A DNA stretch of 35,086 bases from HGM10611 sp964384805 (GTDB taxonomy: Bacteria > Bacillota_I > Bacilli_A > ML615J-28 > CAG-313), in assembly GCA_964384805.1 (NCBI GenBank), contig CAYLLO010000010.1, forward strand, positions 1 through 35,086, read 5' to 3'. Under the pieces are notes generated by a model. It made no database searches. It was not told the origin of the DNA and saw only the letters and a program-made list of their open reading frames with translations. Shown here one piece after another: positions 25,717 to 32,987 of the stretch; within the stretch, counting starts at the first letter, position 1; every line of letters begins with the position of its first letter. Position numbers and translations under genes: made by a program.

Positions 25717-25745
25717 TTGAAAAAACATTTTAAATATGATACAAT
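25717..25745 (+). promoter_or_regulatory. Promoter of DtxR-like gene and luxS
   Basis: TTGAAA (25717-25722), 17-nt spacer, TACAAT (25740-25745). No copy of the feo palindrome overlaps it. Confidence 0.65.
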
Positions 25746-25771
25746 ATCTTTAGTAAAAAAGTAGGTGTATT

Positions 25772-26143
25772 ATGAAATATCGTGAATCAGAAGAAATGTA
25801 TCTTGAAACGATATTACTTTTAAAAAAGCAATATCGGGATGTTCGATCAATAGATGTTGCCAATACGCTTAATTATTCACGAGCAAGCGTATCACGAGCA
25901 ATTAGTTTATTAAAGGAGCGAGGCTATATTATTATAACTCAAGGGTTTATAAATTTTACTGAAGAAGGGTTAAAAAAAGCTAATGAAATTTATGAACGAC
26001 ATAGCGTTATAACCAATGTGTTAACTAAAATGGGGGTTCCCGAAGACTTAGCAGAAGATAATGCTTGTCGTATTGAACATGTTGTAACTCCAGAATTATT
26101 GGATTACTTTAAAAATTTTATAAACCCTAAGAATAACAGTTGA
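25772..26143 (+). CDS. DtxR/IdeR-type metal-dependent transcriptional regulator
   Basis: 123 residues: winged helix-turn-helix (about 8-68) then the metal-binding/dimerisation domain (about 69-118); no SH3 domain. Metal ligands can be matched to Corynebacterium DtxR: Met9 (in SEEMYLETI), His77 (YERHSV), Cys99, Glu102 and His103 (in DNACRIEHVV, like DEACRWEHVM of DtxR). In MntR the first position is Asp and the Cys is Glu, so this looks like an iron-type rather than Mn-type sensor. It lies just downstream of the feo genes and is the obvious candidate to bind the GTTAGCA-NN-TGCTAAC sites. luxS follows after 7 nt, so they form an operon. TGA is its stop. Confidence 0.85.
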   Translation: MKYRESEEMYLETILLLKKQYRDVRSIDVANTLNYSRASVSRAISLLKERGYIIITQGFINFTEEGLKKANEIYERHSVITNVLTKMGVPEDLAEDNACRIEHVVTPELLDYFKNFINPKNNS

Positions 26144-26150
26144 GGTAGAT

Positions 26151-26618
26151 ATGAAAAAAATAGCAAGTTTCACTATTAATCATTTAAAATTATTACCAGG
26201 ATTATATGTTTCCAGAAAAGATGTACAGCATAATTGTATCATAACAACGTTTGATATGCGGATAACATCTCCGAATCAAGAGCCAGTTATTGACTCTTCT
26301 GCTTTACACACGATTGAACATTTAGGGGCTACATATTTGCGGAATAGTTATTGTAAAGAACAGATTGTTTATTTTGGTCCCATGGGGTGTCGTACTGGTT
26401 GTTATTTATTAATGTTTGGGGATTTAACCTCGGAAGATATCTTTGATTTAGTTATAGAATTATGTGATTTTATTATTAATTTTGAAGGAGATATTCCAGG
26501 AGCTAGACCTGAAGAATGTGGTAATTATTTAGAACAAAACCTTAATATGGCTAAATACTATATTAGAAAATATCGTAAAGACCTTTTTGAGTATCGAAGA
26601 TTTATCTATCCTAATTAA
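26151..26618 (+). CDS. luxS: S-ribosylhomocysteine lyase LuxS
   Basis: 155-residue metalloenzyme that splits S-ribosylhomocysteine into homocysteine and DPD, the precursor of autoinducer-2; part of the activated methyl cycle. Metal ligands HTIEH (53-57) and Cys123 in EECGNY; catalytic Cys80 in GPMGCRTG (76-83). Length is typical. The start lies 7 nt after the DtxR-like gene, so expression is probably joined to it. No pfs gene is in the window. It ends at a bidirectional hairpin shared with ispH. Confidence 0.96.
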   Translation: MKKIASFTINHLKLLPGLYVSRKDVQHNCIITTFDMRITSPNQEPVIDSSALHTIEHLGATYLRNSYCKEQIVYFGPMGCRTGCYLLMFGDLTSEDIFDLVIELCDFIINFEGDIPGARPEECGNYLEQNLNMAKYYIRKYRKDLFEYRRFIYPN

Positions 26619-26648
26619 AAGACTTGTAGAGTTTGGGCTACAAGTCTT
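26619..26648. terminator. Bidirectional terminator between luxS and ispH
   Basis: AAGACTTGTAG (26619-26629) pairs perfectly with CTACAAGTCTT (26638-26648). The minus strand has a TTTT tail after it, so it is a good terminator for ispH; the plus-strand tail is weaker (AATTATTT). Confidence 0.75.
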
Positions 26649-26650
26649 AA

Positions 26651-27580
26651 TTATTTAATATAATCTGTTATTTGTAATTGAGAATTAATAGTATTTTCCC
26701 AAGGATTATTACACAAAACTTCATATATTTCATCAACAATAGCTAGCGGTGTAGAAGTTCCAGAGGCAATATAGATAGTGCTAAAACGCTTTAATGTCGA
26801 TAGTTTTAAATCATCGATGATTTCTACCCTAAAAACATTATTATTATAAACTTGAATAATATTAGCTAATCTGTTAGTATTATGACTATTAATATCACCT
26901 ACCACAATAAAGGCTGCCAAATTATCATTTTGATGTTTTTTAGCCACGTTGGAAATCATTTCTTGACGTTCTTTTGCTGCAGTGCAGACTTTTTCCATAA
27001 TAATAAGGTGAGGATACTTTTCTTTCAAACATTCAACAATATCATATATATCATATATCGACATTGTTGTTTGATTAGTTACAACTATTTTATCAGCAAT
27101 AAGGTTTATTTTTTGGGCATCTTCAATATTTTCAATCAAAATCACTTTATCACTTAGAGTTAATGCCGTTTCACTTTCAGGATGTTTTTTAGAACCGATA
27201 TATAATACAAAATAATCATCATGTAAATATTTTTGGATAGTTTTAATCGAGTTTTTTACAAAAGGACAAGTCGTATTAAAAAATTGAAGTTTTTTTTCCA
27301 TTGCTTGATATACTACTTGGGGACTAACACCGTGAGCTGTAAAGATGATTGTGCCATCATTAATATTATTAATCATTTCTAATCTAGTTCCAGTTTTGTG
27401 AACAATAACCCCACATTCTTCAAAATATTTACTAACATATTTATTGTGCACAATTTCTCCTAACATATGAATGGGTAATTTAAGATTAGGAGTAGAGATA
27501 ATTCTTTCAGTTTCAGTAATTGCATTTTTCACCCCAAAACAAAAACTTTGAATGGGTAATTTAATAATTTTACGTTCCAT
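26651..27580 (-). CDS. ispH: 4-hydroxy-3-methylbut-2-enyl diphosphate reductase
   Basis: 309-residue Fe-S enzyme, last step of the MEP isoprenoid pathway (HMBPP to IPP and DMAPP). Cluster cysteines are Cys14 (SFCFGVKNAI), Cys105 (TTCPFVKN) and Cys199 (EKVCTAAKERQ). Substrate-binding residues include His45 (VHNKYV), the AHGVSP motif (82-87), HPE (133-135), TNQTT (168-172) and NSHNTNRL. The sequence is somewhat divergent (VKNAI for VRRAI, GTSTP for GASTP) but keeps all ligands. A GAGGTG ribosome site lies before ATG 27580. It is divergent from efp; I see no convincing minus-strand -35 box. Confidence 0.92.
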   Translation of the reverse strand: MERKIIKLPIQSFCFGVKNAITETERIISTPNLKLPIHMLGEIVHNKYVSKYFEECGVIVHKTGTRLEMINNINDGTIIFTAHGVSPQVVYQAMEKKLQFFNTTCPFVKNSIKTIQKYLHDDYFVLYIGSKKHPESETALTLSDKVILIENIEDAQKINLIADKIVVTNQTTMSIYDIYDIVECLKEKYPHLIIMEKVCTAAKERQEMISNVAKKHQNDNLAAFIVVGDINSHNTNRLANIIQVYNNNVFRVEIIDDLKLSTLKRFSTIYIASGTSTPLAIVDEIYEVLCNNPWENTINSQLQITDYIK

Positions 27581-27648
27581 AGTGCTAACACCTCTTTAAT
27601 AAAGTATATCATAAATAGTCTTAAAATAGTATAATAATATTAAATGAG

Positions 27649-27677
27649 TTGAAATATTTTACAAAATAGAGTATAAT
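27649..27677 (+). promoter_or_regulatory. Promoter of efp
   Basis: TTGAAA (27649-27654), 17-nt spacer, TATAAT (27672-27677). Confidence 0.8.
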
Positions 27678-27715
27678 ATTAAAGATAAAAAAAGATAATA
27701 ATTGGAGGATAAAAA

Positions 27716-28273
27716 ATGATAACAACTGCTGATTTTAAAACAGGGATGACAATTATTTATAATGGTGACCCTTGTGTAATTTTGGATTTCCAACATGTTA
27801 AACCAGGAAAAGGGCAAGCTTTCGTAAGAACAAAATTACGTAATTTCCGTACAGGTTCTATAATTGATTATTCATTTAATGCGGGTGTCAAGGTTGAACA
27901 AGCAATGATTGAAAAACACAAAATGCAATATTCATACTCAAGTGGAGATGATTTTTGTTTCATGGATACTGAAACTTGGGAACAATTAGACATTCCAGCA
28001 AGTCGATTAAAATGGGAATCTAATTTTATGTTAGAAGGTATGGAAGTAGAAGTAGTTATGTATGGAAGCGAAGTTTTAGGTGTTAATATTCCTGAAAAAG
28101 TCGTTTTAACCGTAACTGAAAGTGCTCCTGCGGTAGCGGGAAATACAGCCACTAACGCCTTAAAAGAAGCTAAACTTGAAACAGGATTTGTGGTAAAAGT
28201 TCCAATGTTCGTAGAAGAAGGAGAAAAAATTATCGTAAATACCGTTGATGGTAAATATTCATCACGGGCTTAA
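27716..28273 (+). CDS. efp: Translation elongation factor P
   Basis: 185-residue factor that relieves ribosome stalling at polyproline stretches. Three beta-barrel domains; the modifiable loop HVKPGKGQAF has Lys32 at the tip, the site modified in Bacillus relatives with 5-aminopentanol. The C-terminal GEKIIVNTVDGKYSSRA matches the family end. TTGGAGG precedes ATG 27716. Stand-alone gene with its own promoter and terminator. The Pro-rich linker of NAGPA-2 is one visible potential client. Confidence 0.96.
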   Translation: MITTADFKTGMTIIYNGDPCVILDFQHVKPGKGQAFVRTKLRNFRTGSIIDYSFNAGVKVEQAMIEKHKMQYSYSSGDDFCFMDTETWEQLDIPASRLKWESNFMLEGMEVEVVMYGSEVLGVNIPEKVVLTVTESAPAVAGNTATNALKEAKLETGFVVKVPMFVEEGEKIIVNTVDGKYSSRA

Positions 28274-28278
28274 TAATT

Positions 28279-28312
28279 AACTCATATGGGGTAAATCTCA
28301 TGTGAGTTTTTA
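28279..28312 (+). terminator. Terminator after efp
   Basis: AACTCATATG (28279-28288) pairs with CATGTGAGTT (28299-28308) with one G:T pair, then T's. Confidence 0.8.
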
Positions 28313-28326
28313 TTTTTATTAATTTC

Positions 28327-28355
28327 TTGAAGATGTGATAATAATATGTTATAAT
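28327..28355 (+). promoter_or_regulatory. Promoter of tetR/surface-protein operon
   Basis: TTGAAG (28327-28332), 17-nt spacer, TATAAT (28350-28355). Confidence 0.75.
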
Positions 28356-28357
28356 TG

Positions 28358-28371
28358 AATGAACATTCATT
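28358..28371. promoter_or_regulatory. Candidate TetR operator
   Basis: AATGAACATTCATT: perfect 6-nt arms around CA, starting 3 nt after the -10 box, at the transcription start. This is a typical position and shape for a TetR-family self-operator. Confidence 0.65.
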
Positions 28372-28387
28372 TTAAAGAGGAGGAGTT

Positions 28388-28960
28388 ATGACACATGATG
28401 AGAAGAAAATAAAAATAATGGAGCAGTGGTTCGATTGCTATGCCGAATACGGACTAACGGGCGCAAGTGTGGCTAAATTTTCTAAAGAAGCAGGAATATC
28501 CCAAGGATTATTATATTTATATTTTAATAACCTTGATGATTTGATAATTCAATCAACGGAGTACTGTATGTCGAAGGTTGAAGACGAGTTTATGACAAAA
28601 GCTCCCATTAATCTTAATGATTTAGAAAGATTTATTGATGAAATACCATATTGGACTGCCAAACAACATGGAAAAAAATATCGATTAATGTATCAAGTCT
28701 ATACTAATCCTAAATATTTAGAGTATGGGAAACATTTTTTCAAAGGGGTAAATGAAAGATATACTAATTATGCTAAACAATTAGAAATTAAATTAGGTAT
28801 CCCCTATGATATAACAACCCCATTAATATTTATTTTTATTAGGGCTTGTGTCCATTATGCCTTATTTGAAGATGAGTTTTATTTACAAACACAATTAAAA
28901 GTTTTAAAAGAAGGAATTAAATTATATATATTAAATATAAGTAAAGGAGAAAATAAATGA
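28388..28960 (+). CDS. TetR family transcriptional regulator
   Basis: 190 residues. N-terminal helix-turn-helix (about 8-55): GASVAKFSKEAGISQGLLYLYFNN fits the TetR pattern of helices 2-3 plus the LYxYF turn. The C-terminal ligand domain (56-190) is unrelated to any I can name. AGGAGG precedes ATG 28388. A palindrome lies at its own promoter, so it probably represses itself. Its stop overlaps the start of the large surface protein by 4 nt (ATGA), so the surface gene is its cotranscribed target. The signal it senses is unknown. Confidence 0.88.
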   Translation: MTHDEKKIKIMEQWFDCYAEYGLTGASVAKFSKEAGISQGLLYLYFNNLDDLIIQSTEYCMSKVEDEFMTKAPINLNDLERFIDEIPYWTAKQHGKKYRLMYQVYTNPKYLEYGKHFFKGVNERYTNYAKQLEIKLGIPYDITTPLIFIFIRACVHYALFEDEFYLQTQLKVLKEGIKLYILNISKGENK

Positions 28961-31900
28961 TGAAAAAAATATTTTTAGGATTATTATTAATCATAAGTTT
29001 TGTATTTATGATATGCTTAATGCCATTTAAAGTATTAGCAACTGAACAAGAAACATTATTAGCTGATTTAGAAAATGGTGTTTCTATTGTGGGAACGTTT
29101 AATAATTATGATGAAACAAGTAATCCAATGCAAAAAGAAAGAGATAATGTATGGAGTATTGAATTAGATTCAGTGTATAGTGCTACTGCTGATAATAATT
29201 TTGTGGTAGTGACAAAAAGTAAAAACTATAAATGGAATGGTGATACAACAACAAATTTTGGAACATATGCATTAGAACTAAATGGTAGCGATGATTTAGT
29301 ATTTGATGCTGCTTTAGCAAGTAAAAAAATAAAAGTAATATTTAATATGAGTAATTATGACTATACAACAGATACAGGGGCAACAATTACAATCTTAGAT
29401 TATGAGTTAACAGAAGTTAGTGATGAAACAACATTGTTAGATGCGATAACTAACAAAAAAGCTAATATTAAAATGATGAATGATATAAATATTACATCAG
29501 GATTATCAATTGATTATATAACCTATTTAGATTTAAATGGAAAAATACTTAATTATGATAATACTAATGCGTTCGGAAGCGTTATAAAAGTTACAACAGA
29601 TGGTGATTTAACAATCAATGATTCTGATAAAACTACCTCTACTTTTTTTAATGCTGATAATCCTTTATGGGTTAAATATGTTGATGGACAAACTTGTAAT
29701 AATAAGGTAGAAGTATTAGGTGGATGTATTACTGGTGGGACAGGTTATTATACAAGTAAAGTTGGAGATTGTTCTTATGGTGGAGGAATTTATAATGATG
29801 GTATTGTAAACTTTAATAGTGGTAATATTATTGGATGTCAGGTAAAAGGAAAAGGCACAGGAAGTAATAAGATAATGCAAGGCGGAGGAGTTTATAATAA
29901 CGGAACATTTTATATGAATGGTGGTAGTATTCAAGGTTGTTATGGTGAAAGTGCTTTAGCCGGCGATGGTACTGCTGTATATAATCAAAATAAATTTATT
30001 ATGAATGCTGGATTAATAGATGGTTGTAATATAGATGTTGCTCTTGCTTTTTCTGCTTTAATATATAATAACAAAGATTTTACAATCTCTGGGAACTCTA
30101 AAATAACAAATAATTATTCAAATTTAACCGCTACTATTTATAATTATAAAGGAATAATATATGCTAACGGTGGAACAATTGATGTTGATGTAGAAATATT
30201 TGAGGGTAAGATAGATAGTGATAATTCAACTATTACAAAAAATGATATGACTGTGTTTAATAGTGATATATATAATGAATATGGAACTATCAATACAGGT
30301 GTATTTAATGGTGAGATTTTAAATACTGGTGGTACAATTAAAGGCTGTTTTAAAGTAGAATTTATTATTGAAACTGGTTATATGGATATAAATATTGATT
30401 CATATTTATTAGCAGGTGAAAACATATTGATCTCATCTCCTGAAGGAATGTCATTAGATTGGTATCAAAATAGTGATTTTGAAGGCGAACCTTGGGACTT
30501 TGCAAATGATAAAGTTAATTCAAATTTAACTTTATATGGAAAAACTATAGAAAAATTAGTAAGTACAGAAAAAGAATTAAATGAAGCAGCAAAAATAGAT
30601 TATGCTCATATAATATTGAAAAATGACATTATTTTAAACGATAGTTTTGTCTTACTTAATGCTACTCCAATTACTATTTTCTTAGATTTAAATGGAAATG
30701 TGTTAAAATATGAGAATGATAATAAACAATGTCCAGTTATCACTAATTATTATAATAGTAATTTATATATAATTGATTCTAATCCGAATAAGGAACATAA
30801 ATTTGATACAACAAATGATGTATGGGTTTTAGTTAGTGATGATGCTAAAGGTGATAATATTGAAACTATCAAAGGGGGAATTATTACAGGCGGAACTGGT
30901 TTAGATTTTATGACAGATTCATATTTTGAAAATGGGGTAATAATACCTGTTATTGAGAAAGTTGGAGGTGGCATTTATAGTAGTGAAAACTTATATATTT
31001 TAGGTGGAACTATCGTAGGTTGTTATAGTAAATCTGCTGTATCAGCATTTAAAAATTTTGTAATACAAAATGCAACAATAATTGGGTGTGAAGGTTATGG
31101 TATTGGTTATTCTCAAAATAATATAATAATTGAAAATAATGCAAATATTAATAACGGTATTTATGCTAGTTCCGGTGCAAAAATATATGCAAATGGTGGA
31201 GTAGTATATGGCAATATTAAAACAAAAGGTGTTGTTTCAATTACAAGTTCAACAAATTCATCTAATGCAACTTATTTTTATGGCGAAGTTGAAGCTAATA
31301 CAGGTTTAACGTTAAGTGCTGGTGTATATTTTAATAAAATTAATGATGTTAAATATGGAGCAAATGACTATTTAGTTTCGTTTATAAGTGATAACTTATG
31401 TATTAAGGAAATAAAAGTTATAGGTAATACAATTATCGATGAAATAGAAATGCCTACTAAAGATGGTTTTGTATTTAAGGGGTGGTATACAACTGATAAT
31501 CAAATATATGATTTTAGTAATATTGTATCTAGTGATTTATATTTGATTGCAAAATGGGAAATTGATGAAACCAAAATTAATCAATTAATTGATGATTTAG
31601 AAAAAGCTAAAAATGAACTTCAAAATGCTATCGATACTAAAGTTGATAGTACCGAATATGAAGTTAAAATCAAAGAACTTAATGATGCGATCAAAGCTTT
31701 AGAAAATGTTAAAGACAATTATGTTAGTGCAGATGAAGAATTGAAACAAACATTAGAAGATGAAATAACAGAAGCTAAAAACACTTTACAAACAGTTATT
31801 GATAATTTAACATTGGCGTTAAATGAGGCTAAATCGGAATTACAAGCAGCTATCGATACTAAAGTTGATAGTACCGAATATGAAGTTAAAATCAAAGAAC

Positions 31901-32832
31901 TTAATGATGCGATCAAAGCTTTAGAAAATGTTAAAGACAATTATGTTAGTGCAGATGAAGAATTGAAACAAACATTAGAAGATGAAATAACAGAAGCTAA
32001 AAACACTTTACAAACAGTTATTGATAATTTAACATTGGCGTTAAATGAGGCTAAATCGGAATTACAAGCAGCTATCGATACTAAAGTTGATAGTACCGAA
32101 TATGAAGTTAAAATCAAAGAACTTAATGATGCGATCAAAGCTTTAGAAAATGTTAAAGACAATTATGTTAGTGCAGATGAAGAATTGAAACAAACATTAG
32201 AAGATGAAATAACAGAAGCTAAAAACACTTTACAAACAGCAATTAACCAGTTAACTCAAGACTTAGAGAAAATAAAAGATGAATTAAACAAAGCCATTGA
32301 TACAAAAGCTAATACAACAGAAGTAATAACTAAGTTAAATAGTTTACAATCACAAATTAATGTTTTAGATAACATTAAAGATAATTATGTTACAGCTGAT
32401 GAGATTTTAAAACAAACATTAGGAGATGAAATAGCAGGAGCTAAAAATACTTTACAAACTGTTATTGATAAATTATCATTAGCTTTAAATACTACTAAAT
32501 CGGAATTAGAAGCGGCAATTAATGCTGGAGATACGGATTTAAGTTCTAAAATATCAAATTTAAATGAAGCATTATCTACAATGGAAAAAGCTTTAAAAGC
32601 AGTAGATACAGCTAATAAAGAAGAACTAACTAATGATATTAACGAAGTAAAAGAATTATTAAACGAAGCAGTTAATACATTATCTAATCGTCTCCAAAAT
32701 ACTGAAAATAAAGTTGAGCAATTAAATAACAAAATTACAACAATAATTATTATTTTCTCAGCAATAATTGTTTTAATTAATGGAGGAATGATTGCTTGGG
32801 CTTTAGTGTGGAAAAAACGTAAAGGTCTATAA
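28957..32832 (+). CDS. Large repeat-rich surface protein (beta-helix plus coiled coil, C-terminal TM anchor)
   Basis: 1291 residues. Signal peptide 1-29 (cleavage near VLA-TEQ). Then a beta-rich domain (about 30-145), two homologous modules of Gly/Asn-rich repeats (about 150-500 and 530-810; GGGIYNDG, GGGVYNNG, GGSIQGC, GGGIYSSE) of the kind that fold as parallel beta-helices, and an InlB/Flg_new-like module (about 818-870; GFVFKGWYTTDNQIYDF). A coiled coil follows (about 880-1240), containing three nearly identical 74-residue repeats and one older, diverged copy. The end is a single hydrophobic helix and WKKRKGL. It lacks an LPXTG motif. Most likely an adhesin or stalk protein; no enzymatic motif is recognised. 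Cotranscribed with tetR by a 4-nt overlap. Confidence 0.8.
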   Translation: MMKKIFLGLLLIISFVFMICLMPFKVLATEQETLLADLENGVSIVGTFNNYDETSNPMQKERDNVWSIELDSVYSATADNNFVVVTKSKNYKWNGDTTTNFGTYALELNGSDDLVFDAALASKKIKVIFNMSNYDYTTDTGATITILDYELTEVSDETTLLDAITNKKANIKMMNDINITSGLSIDYITYLDLNGKILNYDNTNAFGSVIKVTTDGDLTINDSDKTTSTFFNADNPLWVKYVDGQTCNNKVEVLGGCITGGTGYYTSKVGDCSYGGGIYNDGIVNFNSGNIIGCQVKGKGTGSNKIMQGGGVYNNGTFYMNGGSIQGCYGESALAGDGTAVYNQNKFIMNAGLIDGCNIDVALAFSALIYNNKDFTISGNSKITNNYSNLTATIYNYKGIIYANGGTIDVDVEIFEGKIDSDNSTITKNDMTVFNSDIYNEYGTINTGVFNGEILNTGGTIKGCFKVEFIIETGYMDINIDSYLLAGENILISSPEGMSLDWYQNSDFEGEPWDFANDKVNSNLTLYGKTIEKLVSTEKELNEAAKIDYAHIILKNDIILNDSFVLLNATPITIFLDLNGNVLKYENDNKQCPVITNYYNSNLYIIDSNPNKEHKFDTTNDVWVLVSDDAKGDNIETIKGGIITGGTGLDFMTDSYFENGVIIPVIEKVGGGIYSSENLYILGGTIVGCYSKSAVSAFKNFVIQNATIIGCEGYGIGYSQNNIIIENNANINNGIYASSGAKIYANGGVVYGNIKTKGVVSITSSTNSSNATYFYGEVEANTGLTLSAGVYFNKINDVKYGANDYLVSFISDNLCIKEIKVIGNTIIDEIEMPTKDGFVFKGWYTTDNQIYDFSNIVSSDLYLIAKWEIDETKINQLIDDLEKAKNELQNAIDTKVDSTEYEVKIKELNDAIKALENVKDNYVSADEELKQTLEDEITEAKNTLQTVIDNLTLALNEAKSELQAAIDTKVDSTEYEVKIKELNDAIKALENVKDNYVSADEELKQTLEDEITEAKNTLQTVIDNLTLALNEAKSELQAAIDTKVDSTEYEVKIKELNDAIKALENVKDNYVSADEELKQTLEDEITEAKNTLQTAINQLTQDLEKIKDELNKAIDTKANTTEVITKLNSLQSQINVLDNIKDNYVTADEILKQTLGDEIAGAKNTLQTVIDKLSLALNTTKSELEAAINAGDTDLSSKISNLNEALSTMEKALKAVDTANKEELTNDINEVKELLNEAVNTLSNRLQNTENKVEQLNNKITTIIIIFSAIIVLINGGMIAWALVWKKRKGL
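31627..32239 (+). repeat. Exact 222-bp tandem repeats in surface-protein coiled coil
   Basis: Three copies begin at 31627, 31849 and 32071 with a period of 222 bp (74 codons, IDTKVDSTEYEVKIKELN...). The first two are complete and the third is identical for 169 bp, to 32239; I see no difference between them at the DNA level. A fourth, diverged copy follows (from about 32290). Exact identity implies recent duplication, so copy number may vary. Confidence 0.95.
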
Positions 32833-32856
32833 GGTTTAATTTACTAAATATCATTA

Positions 32857-32893
32857 AATAATACTCATTTCATATGAAATGGGTATTATTTAA
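32857..32893 (+). terminator. Terminator after surface-protein gene
   Basis: AATAATAC (32857-32864) with GTATTATT (32883-32890) and an inner CATTTC/GAAATG stem form a continuous ~15-bp hairpin with a 4-nt loop, then T's. Confidence 0.8.
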
Positions 32894-32931
32894 TCTAACA
32901 ATGCACACAAAAACATTTATACACGATTATG

Positions 32932-32960
32932 TTGAAAAAAAATAAAAAATGTGTTAAAAT
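32932..32960 (+). promoter_or_regulatory. Promoter of NAGPA-3
   Basis: TTGAAA (32932-32937), 17-nt spacer, TAAAAT (32955-32960). The operator abuts the -10 box and the leader is only about 20 nt. Confidence 0.75.
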
Positions 32961-32973
32961 TAAAACGTTTTCA
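32960..32973. promoter_or_regulatory. Candidate cre/LacI-like operator at NAGPA-3 start site
   Basis: TTAAAACGTTTTCA fits the catabolite-responsive consensus TGWNANCGNTNNCA at all defined positions but one (T for G at position 2). It lies directly after the -10 box and runs into the ribosome site AAGGAG (32973-32978), a position where a bound repressor would block transcription. Shares AAAACGTTTTCAA with 9701-9720. Confidence 0.65.
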
Positions 32974-32987
32974 AGGAGATTAGATTT

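Noticed and set aside
27566..27600. GTTAGCA half-site before ispH as a third iron operator
   Set aside because: Only one arm is present, and it overlaps the ribosome site; no palindrome.
31719..32162. Two identical antisense frames in the surface-protein repeats
   Set aside because: They are identical only because the 222-bp repeats are; they are antisense shadows without ribosome sites.
31627..32239. CRISPR array
   Set aside because: Repeats are 222 bp, contiguous and in frame, with no spacers.
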